Origin: Hermatobates lingyangjiaoensis
Taxonomy: Eukaryota > Arthropoda > Insecta > Hemiptera > Hermatobatidae
DNA: 64,000 bases
Reading direction: 5' to 3'
Assembly: GCA_026182355.1 (NCBI GenBank)
Contig: JAPFBL010000382.1
Location: forward strand, 62,001 to 126,000
Both the position numbers and the translations under genes were made by a program. The notes beneath the pieces were generated by a model. The model made no database searches. It saw only the letters and a program-made list of their open reading frames with translations, and was not told the origin of the DNA. Positions 10,656-19,335 of the stretch are shown in pieces; within the stretch, counting starts at the first letter, position 1, and the number at the start of each line of letters is the position of its first letter.

Positions 10656-10769
10656 TTTCACTAGAACAACAAAACTTTTTATCTCATGAACTCCTATCTG
10701 TTGACGGATGAAGTATATACATTTATACTAAATGATGAACAGCAGTAATCATTTAGACGGTTGTATAGC

Positions 10770-10775
10770 AATAAA
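10770..10775 (+). terminator. Poly(A) signal of RRP12
   Basis: AATAAA lies about 115 bp after the RRP12 stop codon and is followed by a T-rich stretch. It is the first canonical signal downstream and the natural 3' end of the transcript. Confidence 0.7.
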
Positions 10776-11024
10776 TTAAAAGTTTTTTTTTTATATATTT
10801 TCGTAAATCAGTACAAATATTTTACACTACTGGAACTTTATAGTAACATAAATTGTTTGATTATATTAAACATGAATGAAATTTTGTTTATGTTATTAAA
10901 AGTGCTCTGAAGGAGACCATTTGGATGAAATGTCTTGGTAAAAAAAGAATTGTTTAAAAAATAAGATTAATTTTAATTTTACAATTTTGCTGTGATGAAG
11001 TATACGTATACACCTACGTATAAA

Positions 11025-11215
11025 CATTCAAACCACAATAAGAAATGACAAAACAGATTAAGATCTTTCAACCATAACTATGATCGCTCAATTGAGATTT
11101 GACTCTGACAAAGACACTTGTTATGGTTGAAAGATCTTAGTATTTTTTCTCATTTCTTATTATGGTTTGAAGGTTGATTGTTATTTCACTTGGTTATTGT
11201 GAAATCTTGTTACCT
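11025..11215. mobile_element. Palindromic element, hammerhead family A (decayed)
   Basis: Arms ACCACAATAAGAAATGAC / TCATTTCTTATTATGGTTTG with the TTTCACTTGGTTATTGTGAAATC end hairpin on the right. The hammerhead box reads CTGACAA (G8 changed), so cleavage is unlikely. It lies just downstream of RRP12. Confidence 0.7.
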
Positions 11216-12110
11216 ACGTACAATTGGAGGAATGGTACAATAATAAACATTGAGTTTATATAAAAAAAATAAACAAAACAAAATAATAAAGGAAGTCAGA
11301 AAATGTTCCGGGCTGTGTAAACAGCTAACTTTTTTTCATTCCGTTGTTTTTGATCATGAAGTATTTTAATTTATTAATAACTGTCCGGGTTTGAAAGATA
11401 CGTTTTATAACTACATTTTTCCACCTTTACCATTTTGGTTAACTTTGTATTACATAAAAACTAAAATTTACGATTTATTTTTCACATGCCTATTATTAAA
11501 TTAAATTATTAATTTTTTTGATTTTCGTTTCAATGTCAATGCGTTCTGTAAATACCATATTTGTATTAACAGAACCTTGTACCATTGTTTAGCAGTTAAC
11601 TTCGCCTTTTTATTGAATTAAACTATTTGATTATTATATTGTAAACATTGTTTTAAATGAATTTAATAGTTTACAGTGTTATTATTATTTCAGATGTAAT
11701 GAAACAACCTTGAAATATACCTTCTGTTTGATTGTAGCGTAACTTCTTTGTTCAATTTTGGAGATAATATTTTTTTTTTAACAGATATAACTTTATTTTT
11801 AATATATTCTATATTTAAGTATTTTGGTGTTATTTGTTTTTCGAAATTTGTTATCAAAGGCTCTAAATTTAGGCCTTCTTTTTGTTGATAAGAAGAAAAA
11901 CATTTTATTTTGCATTTAATTTTTGTTGGCATTAGTTATTTGAAATTATCTTTATTGTCTGAAGTAAACTCATGTGAAATGTTCAGATGAGAGTTTTCGA
12001 GGGAATCACTTCTCCTGATGATGACTTTGTCAGAATATAGCCAAGTGATTTTTACTCTTTTTCTTTCTCTGAGAAAAAGTTTTTTTCAGTCTTCCATTGA
12101 TTCATGTAAC
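11216..12110. other. Intergenic, no gene
   Basis: AT-rich sequence. At about 12005-12045 there is a CTCCTGATGATGACTTTGTC box followed by AGAATATAG, a decayed hammerhead-like relic resembling the one near 31540. An 80-codon frame at 11690-11932 (-) is not recognisable and not supported. Confidence 0.4.
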
Positions 12111-12114
12111 AACA

Positions 12115-12356
12115 ACTCTGGGTCTCGATTTATGCGAAGAAATAAATCTGAACGCGTCTTCCCTCGGAGTTGATGCTAAGCCGTCGGTCCCGAGCCTGTA
12201 CGATGACAGGTACTTCTTAAAGATCCCTGCTTTAAAAACCACTTGAGTTAGGCAAAATTTAACATTACCAATTTAGAATATTCATTGTGTGGTATCACAA
12301 AGGGCAAACTTTGACTTATATGTATTCCTCAAGTAATTGCTTCTGCAACCTAACCT
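12115..12356 (+). mobile_element. tRNA-derived SINE, tail type 1, head missing
   Basis: Contains the SINE body (AGCCGTCGGTCCCGAGCCTG, GATCCCTGC, TTGAGTTAGGC) and the type 1 tail (CATTGTGTGGTATCACAAAG) ending CAACCTAACCTAA. The tRNA-like head is absent. Confidence 0.75.
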
Positions 12357-13560
12357 AAATATCAGCTGGAAAAAAATAATTTATTTAATTACAATATAAT
12401 TTACACTTCTTAAATCATAATAATAATAATTTTATTTTAACATTATGAATAAATGAAAGAAATATCGAAACTTCCATATTGTACTTCTGAGTTGCTAGTT
12501 CTTACTTAAGTAGGTAGCTAACTAAACTAAATATCTGTCCTTATAGAAATGTTCAAATAAATGATTAAATGAACAGAAATCGGAGTGGTAATGAGTATCG
12601 ACTTATTCCGTTCTGGAAGATCATCATTAACATTTAAAGAGAAGATCCAGCAAGCTCGTGAAAAACTCTTAGAATCCATCAGATACCCAAATTTCTCGAA
12701 TGTCGCTTGACATATCTTGAGGAATCATAAGGGTGATTCTCGAACCCAGATTCCTCATATTAAATATTGCTTAATCCTGAGTGTTTCCAAACCTGTTCTC
12801 TTTATGAACTTGTGACTTCGCAACATTTTTTCCTCAATCTTCTCTCCTGATGTTGACGATGGTTTTTCAAATTCTTTAGCCCTGTATAAGACACCGTTAT
12901 ATTTTCAATTTTTTTTCCAGTTGATGAAATTTTCTCTTATTTTATGTTGAAAGCTTGACTGACTATATTCGAACATATTCCAAGACACAAAATTTCTTTT
13001 CATTGGAAGTGGTAGTGTTCATCAACCTGAAAACAGAAAAATATAAAGAACAGCAAATTTTAACCTGTTTCTATATTCTTTCTCTGTAAGTTTAAGTATA
13101 TTGCAACAAGAATTGCCAAATAATTATTGACCTGAAAAATTATTTCAACTTTTCAAGAATCGCTATATTAAAGATTAAAACAATTTTACGAGTACAATAA
13201 TGATTATATTTAAAACTTTCTACCTGAAGTATCTTAATTGTAAAGAATATACTATTTAGATGAACGATTTGCAGATGTTACATTTTTCAGTTGAATGGCT
13301 TAACCAAAAATTAGAGATTGTAAATTTGTGTCTTTAAGATGTTTGAATCTCCAGTATATTTGTGAATCATGTTATTCCAATGACAATTTCTCATCATTTC
13401 AGTTGGAATCGTATTCTTGCTTCCTCAAACATATTGTGATAGGAGTGTTATTTTGAGGAAATCGTTTATAACATTTAATATCTGTGTTGTATCAAAATAA
13501 TTCCCCTTCTCACAATATTTTACAGTGTGATCTAACTGATATTTCTGTGTTAGAGAGCAC
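12357..13560. other. Intergenic, no gene
   Basis: AT-rich. Weak CTCCTGATG boxes near 12845 suggest degraded foldback elements, but no complete structure can be drawn. Confidence 0.4.
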
Positions 13561-13566
13561 ACAGGA

Positions 13567-14106
13567 ATTACTTGTATGTGTCTTGATCATCACCAGACCT
13601 TTGTCTATTATCGGGATACTCGTATGTGTCTCGATCATCGCCAGACCTTTTGCTATCAATGGGATACTCGTATGCGTCTTGATCATCGCCAGACCTTTTG
13701 CTATCAATGGGATACTCGTATGTATCTTGATCATCGCCAGACCTTTTGCTATCAATGGGATACTCGTATGTGTATTGATCATCGCCAGACCTTTTGCTAT
13801 CAATGAGATACTCGTATGTGTCTTGATCATCGCCAGACCTTTTGCTATCAATGAGATACTCGTATGTGTCTTGATCATCGCCAGACCTTTTGCTATCAAT
13901 GGGATACTCGTATGTGTCTTGATCATCGCCCGACCTTTGCCCATCACTGGGATACTCGTATGTGTCTCGATCATCGCCAGACCTTTGCCCATCACTGGGA
14001 TACTCGCATGTGTCTTGATCATCTCCAGACCTTTGCCCATCACTGAGATACTCGTATGTGTCTCGATCATCGCCAGACCTTTGTCCATCACTTGGATGTT
14101 AATTTG
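13567..14106. repeat. 48-bp minisatellite, about 11 units
   Basis: Exact 48-bp period. Each unit holds GATACTCGTATGTGTCT and GATCATCGCCAGACC. Two subtypes are blocked along the array: units with TTTTGCTATCAATG first, then units with TTTGCCCATCACTG. Since 48 is divisible by three, long frames stay open on both strands (13484-14110 + and 13510-14247 -). I read these as a consequence of the period rather than as genes. Confidence 0.9.
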
Positions 14107-14699
14107 GTGAAAAATGTAATAGAAACAAAGTAATTGCAATGGGTTAGTGTAATATAGTATTGGCTTCGAGTCACCATAATTGCCAGTTAGTTCAAACGTT
14201 GACTGCTTAGTCAGTAAAGTGAAAGGCGTGATGGCTTTAACTGTCAAAAGAGTGCGTGATCACAGAAATTAGCCTCATCGATAAAGAAACACTATTTTTT
14301 TTTATTTACCGTCTGAATGCTTTCCTTCTTTGACTGATCTTCATTTTAAAAGGTAATTGATCAAAGCATAATGCCAGGCTTCGTGAGAAAAAGGGTTTTT
14401 TCTTTGAATTTGGCCTTGGGAACGTTTTTGGTTTCGTGCTGGTCTAAGTGACTACTAATGTACTTCCTATTAGTTCGCTTTGCCACAAACAAATTTCTCT
14501 TGCGATAACCATTCTCACCTAATAACACTGACCTGAAAACTCACCTTTGGAGCCGATTTATTTGTCTTCAACTGGTATGAAATTTACTATTTAATATGCA
14601 TTATAAATAAAACATGATGAATATATATACTGATCGTCATATATATATTCTTTACTAAAAGAATTTTAATAAAGAATATATTTTATAGTATATATAAAA
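14107..14699. other. Intergenic, no gene
   Basis: AT-rich, ending in a TA-rich stretch next to the following palindrome. Nothing recognisable. Confidence 0.4.
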
Positions 14700-14920
14700 T
14701 AGATCAATGATCAAACCACAATAAGAAATGGGAAAACAAGACTAAGATCTTTCAACCGTGTAACAAGCGGTCTTCGTCAGAGTCAAAACCCAACGAAGTT
14801 GGGTCAGACTCTGACGAAGACCGCTTGTTACGGTTGAAAGATCTTAGTCTTGTTTTCCCATTTCTTATTGTGGTTTGATCATTGATTGTTATTTCACGTG
14901 TTTATGTAAAATCTTTTTAT
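14700..14920. mobile_element. Palindromic element, hammerhead family A (well preserved)
   Basis: Two arms of about 105 bp meet at a small centre (CAACGAAGTTG). Each arm runs from the hammerhead (near the centre) outward through TTGTTTTCCCATTTC and TTATTGTGGTTTGATCATTG; the right arm continues into the ATTTCACGTG... end. Both arms keep the hammerhead core: 14807-14849 on + and 14740-14784 on -. It is embedded in TA-rich DNA. Confidence 0.88.
14807..14849 (+). ncRNA. Predicted hammerhead ribozyme, family A
   Basis: Read in order: GACT (stem I), CTGACGA box (14811-14817), A, GACCG, loop, CGGTT (five-pair stem II with one G-T), GAAA (14836-14839), self-complementary AGATCT as stem III, T as the cleavage base, AGTC closing stem I with GACT. 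All catalytic boxes fit the CUGANGA/GAAA consensus except for one extra base between the first box and stem II. The other arm (14740-14784, -) has the same core. Confidence 0.7.
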
Positions 14921-14939
14921 ATATAAAATAGAATAAACA

Positions 14940-15215
14940 GCTTTATCAGGAGTTGGACAATTTTTCTTTCAAAATTGACGTTTCAGTTTTATTTAAATCA
15001 TTTTCCATGCGAAAGAACTATGAAGTTATGAAAATAAAAAAAAAGAATGAGTCATTACATTAGAGGTTTAAAATTCATTCCGGAACTTTTTACACTAAAC
15101 CTTTTATGTAATTGTTTTTGATTTTTCCAAATTTAATACTCTTGCCTCTAAAGAAACTTTTAAAGATAATCGAACGTTGGCTTTGAACCCGGAAAATCGA
15201 CCTACTCTTTATACT
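14940..15215. mobile_element. Foldback element, family G (decayed)
   Basis: GGAGTTGGACAATTTTTC and the inner TGACGTTTCAGTTTTATTT on the left match the right end (AACGTTGGCTTTGAACCCGG, then AATCGACC) only loosely. Related to 2515-2810 and 50773-50930. Confidence 0.45.
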
Positions 15216-15310
15216 GAAACAGTTAATTTATACTGAAATGTCTTAAATTGAAATATTTTGTTATACATATTTAATATTAAAGTATTGTTTTCTTGACCAC
15301 AAATTACTAA

Positions 15311-15701
15311 TAAACACTTTTTCTTCTTCTTGGAATTTGGTCAGGGTTAATATATGGAATCACCTTTTCGCCAACGTTTCGTCTTTATTTTAAGACATCT
15401 TCAGCGCTATAAACTAACAAAAAACAATGGACATTTGTCATATCTACTTTAAAATCATCATAACAAATTCAAAAAACTTACTTACTCAAGCCTAGCTTAC
15501 GTTCGGTATTAGACGCTAGCCTTGAGTAAGTAAGTTTTTTGAATTTGTTATGATGATTTTAAAGTAGATATGACAAATGTCCATTGTTTTTTGTTAGTTT
15601 ATATCCCTGAGGATGTCTTAAAATAAAGATGAAACGTTTGGCGAAAAGGTGATTCCATATATTAACCCTGACCAAATTCCAAGAAGAAGGAAAAGTGTTT
15701 A
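15311..15701. mobile_element. Palindromic element, hammerhead family C (copy 1)
   Basis: Inverted repeat of about 390 bp: AACACTTTTTCTTCTTCTTG on the left and its complement on the right, centred near 15505. Both arms carry CTGARGA, T, GTCTT, loop, AAGAY, GAAACGTT. The + copy (15607-15640) has an extra T, and the - copy (15370-15407) has a mismatch at the base of stem I, so neither is perfect. Confidence 0.8.
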
Positions 15702-16483
15702 TTTCAATTTATACAAGCCCTCTGTTTATGTTGAAAAAGATTTTATTAACTCAATTGATTTATTTTCAAGATTCATGACAAAGCTCTAACATTTCGATCT
15801 ACATTGACAATTTTCAAGGAGAAATCATTAACAAGATGAAATTGACAATATACAAAATTTTGTTGACTTTTAATTTATTTTTTGATTCAATTTTTATATG
15901 TATTTCTATCTTGATTTTGTTTTTCTTATATTTTCTATTTATTGATAATCTTGTTCGATCTTTCGTTTATTTGATAATTTTATACTTTGTTTTACGTAAT
16001 GCTCAACTTATATTCCCCTTCTATCTTTTTCCTTAGTCATATATTTTAATTTACGAGTATCTTTCCTAACTTACGTATTTCCTGATGCGTTATTCTATTC
16101 TTTTTCTTGATTCTTCAGTTTTTTAGCTTTATTTCTCGTTGGAAAAACTAGGGAAGGAAATATCAGGAAATTAAATGAAATTTATAGAAATGAGAGAATA
16201 ACTAATTAAGAAAAATAAATATTCCATTATGACAGGGTTAATTTACGTATAGGGATAGTTTAAAAATACTTTTAATAAATAAACTATAATTGTAGCCTCC
16301 ACTTAGTCGTAACACTACAAACTCTCGAAAGAGATAGATTTGAAGGGCATTCCCTTACAATGAATTTGTAAATCAATGTATAAACCATGTCAGTGACTGG
16401 CACCAGTGGGTGACGACAAGATTTCTGTTAATTTATCCCGACTTTTTATTTGTAATTGTTAATTTCGTAGTACTTATAATATG
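15702..16483. other. Intergenic, no gene
   Basis: AT-rich. A hydrophobic 66-codon frame at 15836-16036 (+) is rich in F, I and L, as expected of AT-rich noise; no family is recognisable. Confidence 0.4.
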
Positions 16484-17395
16484 AGCTGGGGTAGGCCAGT
16501 GGCTTAAGTGCTCGTCTCTGGACTGGCAGATCGAAGGTTTGATACCTACTCTGGCACTCTAGGTACCAGGTCATTGGAACATTAAGAGCAACTGTAAGAC
16601 CGATGAACTCGCCCTCTTTGGTACTACTCTCTCGACGCAGGATATCCTATATAATTTAGGAACCCCACTTTCTACATGTAAGCTACATCAAACAAAGATG
16701 GTTCGAGGAGGACACGTGTCTTATTTCAAAGCAGTTGTCGCCTTCCTGTAACTTCAGAAGAACTAAGGATCTTCTCTCTAAGAATAGAAGAATGGTAGCC
16801 AATGTGATCGCTGTTTCGTGTGTAAACACGCCGCCAGATTAGGAATGGAGGCGAGGGATTTTTGCAGGGCATGCCAGAACGAGGAAGAGGAAGAGACAGT
16901 TTCTCACTTTCTCTGTCAATGCCCTAGTTTGGCTCAAAGAAGATAAGAAGCATTAGGAGAGTACTTCTTTGAAAATCTTGAGAACTTAGCATCCACTGGT
17001 ATCAGGGATCTCTCTAGATTTATTGTTCTCTCGAGATGGTTCAAGTGAACCAGGGACGGGGGAGAATAGCCCCAAATTCTTCATTGTGGTATCACAAGGG
17101 GCCGGCTTGCGGCCTATGTGTGTTCTCTCTCGGGACGGCGACTGTAACCTAACCTAACCTAACCTACTCTGGCACTCGACTTATCACGTGGGAGGCAAAA
17201 AAAAAACATGATTTATGAGAGGATGTTAAACGTCGGCCCCGAACATGTACGATATCAGGTACTCTTTAAAGATTTCTAGTCTAAATATTTTTGAGTTAGC
17301 CAAAATGTATGACTCTCAAATGGAGGAGTGTTCATTGTGTGGTATATCACAGGACCAGTGTGTGTTCTTTACAACCTAACTTAACCTAGTAATTC
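16484..17395 (+). mobile_element. tRNA-derived SINE (tail type 1) interrupted by a LINE
   Basis: The tRNA-like head (GGCCAGTGGCTTAAGTGC for box A, GGTTTGATACC for box B) is at 16484-16559. The body resumes at 17163 with GGAGGCAA, the SINE core (GAACATGTACGATATCAGG), and ends in the type 1 tail with ACAACCTAACTTAACC. The interruption is the LINE fragment at 16560-17162. Confidence 0.8.
16560..17162 (+). mobile_element. 5'-truncated R1-like LINE fragment with 15-bp target duplication
   Basis: The flanking duplication is CCTACTCTGGCACTC at 16545-16559 and 17163-17177. Broken frames read CKHAARLGMEARDFCRAC, then EEEETVSHFLCQCPSLAQRR, the zinc-knuckle tail typical of R1/I-type LINE polyproteins. 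The 3' end is GGTATCACAAGGGGCCGG ... TGTGTTCTCTC ... followed by four CCTAA units and no poly(A). That tail matches the type 1 SINE tail. Confidence 0.85.
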
Positions 17396-17758
17396 TAATA
17401 CAATAAATTTGATTACGCAGTAAAAGTAATAAAACTACAACAAGAAAAACATAGAAGAAATGGAAAGATTGATTGCAGGTGATCTTGATCATTGTGATGG
17501 GTATTGTGATGAGGGGCAGTTCTGATTAATTGTTAATTAGTATTAATAGTATGACTCAGTACATTAAACAAGCTCTACAATTAAAAAAAAAACTATCAAT
17601 TTATAATCCACTTTTAAAAGGAACTATTAAAATTCTATTAAGGTTGAATATCAAAGGCTACATAAATCTGTTTATAATCGTCCACTATTGAGAAGATAAA
17701 TAAACCTTTTGTAATCTATTTCGAATGATAAATGAATGTAGGTCAAAAGCAAAAGAGA
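17396..17758. other. Intergenic, no gene
   Basis: AT-rich, nothing recognisable. Confidence 0.4.
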
Positions 17759-18088
17759 TTAGCCCTTTTGATCCAAAGGCATTTGAATGTTTGTAAGGAT
17801 AGGGCTGAATCGATAAAACATTAAGAAAAAAATGCCTCCCATCAAAGCATTGTTAATGTTCTTTAGCACTGAAAAGAATAATTGAAATATTCTTTTATAT
17901 TTTTCACTTGGCGATATTTCTAAGACACCTTCGATCAGGTTTCTCCTTGATTTTATTCTTCCATCTATCTTGTTTACAGTTTTACATGTATCATTAGTTG
18001 TGCAATCCGTAATTGTGTGGTATTTACTCATTCTGAGGTAAAATGGATAAACCAACAAAAGTCTCCACACAAATGAAGTTTTATTCAA
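17759..18088 (-). CDS. Open frame downstream of family D hammerhead (109 codons), unrecognised
   Basis: Read on -, it starts in the family D element and passes through MSKYHTITDCT, a start also found after the D and E hammerheads elsewhere (41470 on +, and as variants near 18713, 23183, 46615 and 48510). Here it continues without a stop for about 80 more residues (RRNLIEGVLEISPSEKYKRI). By analogy with the PLE at 63.3 kb, whose ORF starts just after its hammerhead, this may be the start of a larger element's ORF. No domain is recognisable. Confidence 0.3.
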   Translation of the reverse strand: MNKTSFVWRLLLVYPFYLRMSKYHTITDCTTNDTCKTVNKIDGRIKSRRNLIEGVLEISPSEKYKRIFQLFFSVLKNINNALMGGIFFLMFYRFSPILTNIQMPLDQKG

Positions 18089-18506
18089 CGCGTTTCGAAC
18101 ACTTTGTGTTCATCATCAGGTAGACACTATAATACAAATTATATCTAATTAGTTACAAAAATTAGAGTGAAATAATAAAATTCAATTAAGAGAATTCAAG
18201 ACATACCCAAGGATGTGGTACTGACGGGTTGGTCAAGTGAAAACAACTAGTAGGAAACAGATCCGTTGCGAAAGAGTGGAGATCTGTTTCCTACTAGTTG
18301 TTTTCACTTGACCAACCCATCAGTACCACATCCTTGGGTATGTCTTGAATTCTCTTAATTGAATTTTATTATTTCACTCTAATTTTTGTAACTAATTAGA
18401 TATAATTTGTATTATAGTGTCTTCCTGATGATGAACACAAAGTGTTCGAAACGCGTTGAATAAAACTTCATTTGTGTGGAGACTTTTGTTGGTTTATCCA
18501 TTTTAC
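18040..18506. mobile_element. Palindromic element, hammerhead family D (copy 1)
   Basis: Arms of about 225 bp: AAATGGATAAACCAACAAAA on the left and its complement on the right, centre near 18272 (GAGATCTGTTTCC region). Both arms contain CTGATGATGAACACAAAG then TGTTCGAAACGCGTTG. The + copy closes stem I; the - copy has a mismatch. Confidence 0.88.
18422..18460 (+). ncRNA. Predicted hammerhead ribozyme, family D
   Basis: TTC (stem I), CTGATGA (18425-18431), T, GAACAC-AAA-GTGTTC as a six-pair stem II, GAAA (18448-18451), stem III from self-complementary AACGCGTT, then GAA closing stem I with TTC. All core positions match; one extra base precedes stem II. The second copy (18084-18120, -) differs in stem I. 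Confidence 0.7.
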
Positions 18507-18644
18507 ATGTATATTGTGATATTCTTCTCTGAACTCTGACCTTAGCAATTATTTAAGGAACTGATTAAATTTTTTTGGGATTTCATTAAATCATTAAATG
18601 AGCCCATTATTTCTAACATTATGAAATTTTAGCTTATGAAAATC

Positions 18645-18760
18645 AAAAGTCTCCACACAAATGAACTTCATTTGTGTGGAGACTTTTGTTTGTTTATCCA
18701 TTTTACCTCAGAATGAGTAGATACCACACAATTACGGATTGCACAAGTAATGATTATAAC
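18645..18760. mobile_element. Family D remnant lacking the hammerhead
   Basis: AAAGTCTCCACACAAATGAA meets its complement directly, forming a 20-bp hairpin, followed by the family D outer flank (TTTATCCATTTTACCTC, then the MSRYHTITDCT start). The hammerhead part of both arms has been lost. Confidence 0.65.
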
Positions 18761-19039
18761 AAATTTAATGTAGTCTCCCAAATGATTTACTATATTTCAC
18801 ATAAATTTAGTAAAATTTATCATAAGCAATACATTTTAAATACATGCATATTTGGATCGTAGACACCACTTGCAAAACTGGAAGAATGACTACAGTAACG
18901 ATTCATGAGGTAAGACGGATTTATCTAATAATTTGATGTTTACTAACAACTTTTGTGCTAATAATATTCATGTATTGAATAATATATTTGCTTATATAGG
19001 TTAACGCAACATTAGTATATTAAAGGGTAATGAAACACC

Positions 19040-19335
19040 TTTGTTTGGTGGAGCCAGGTTACGTTCTCGCCTCTGAAGTGGTAGGTCACGGGTTCGATAC
19101 CCACCTGGCTCTCGATTTATTTAAGTCGGAGGTGAATAAATTTGAGAATGTCGTTCCTCGGAGAAGGACGTTAAACCATCGGTCCCGATGTTCAGGAGTA
19201 CTTAAGGAGTACGATGTACAGGAGTACTTAAGGAGTACGATGTTCAGGAGTACGATGTACAGGAGTACTTAAGGAGTACGATGTACAGGAGTACTTAAGG
19301 AGTACGATGTTCAGGAATCCCAATGTGGAATGAAC
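19040..19335 (+). mobile_element. tRNA-derived SINE with internal tandem expansion
   Basis: The head has the GGTTCGATACC box B and ACCTGGCTCTCGATTTATTT. The body reaches CCATCGGTCCC and then, at 19192-19315, repeats units of CAGGAGTACTTAAGGAGTAC and GATGT five to six times. The unit derives from the normal SINE segment GTACGATGTCAGGTACTC. The tail is missing. Confidence 0.75.

Noticed and set aside
13567..14106. CRISPR-like array
   Set aside because: Units are contiguous with no unique spacers, and the genome is eukaryotic.
13484..14247. 208- and 245-codon frames over the minisatellite
   Set aside because: The 48-bp period is a multiple of three, so frames stay open on both strands at once. 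No start context, domain or splice signal supports a gene.
17143..17166. CCTAA repeats as a chromosome end or internal telomere
   Set aside because: Only about four units, bounded by a 15-bp target duplication; they are the 3' tail of a LINE. The other CCTAA runs are SINE tails.
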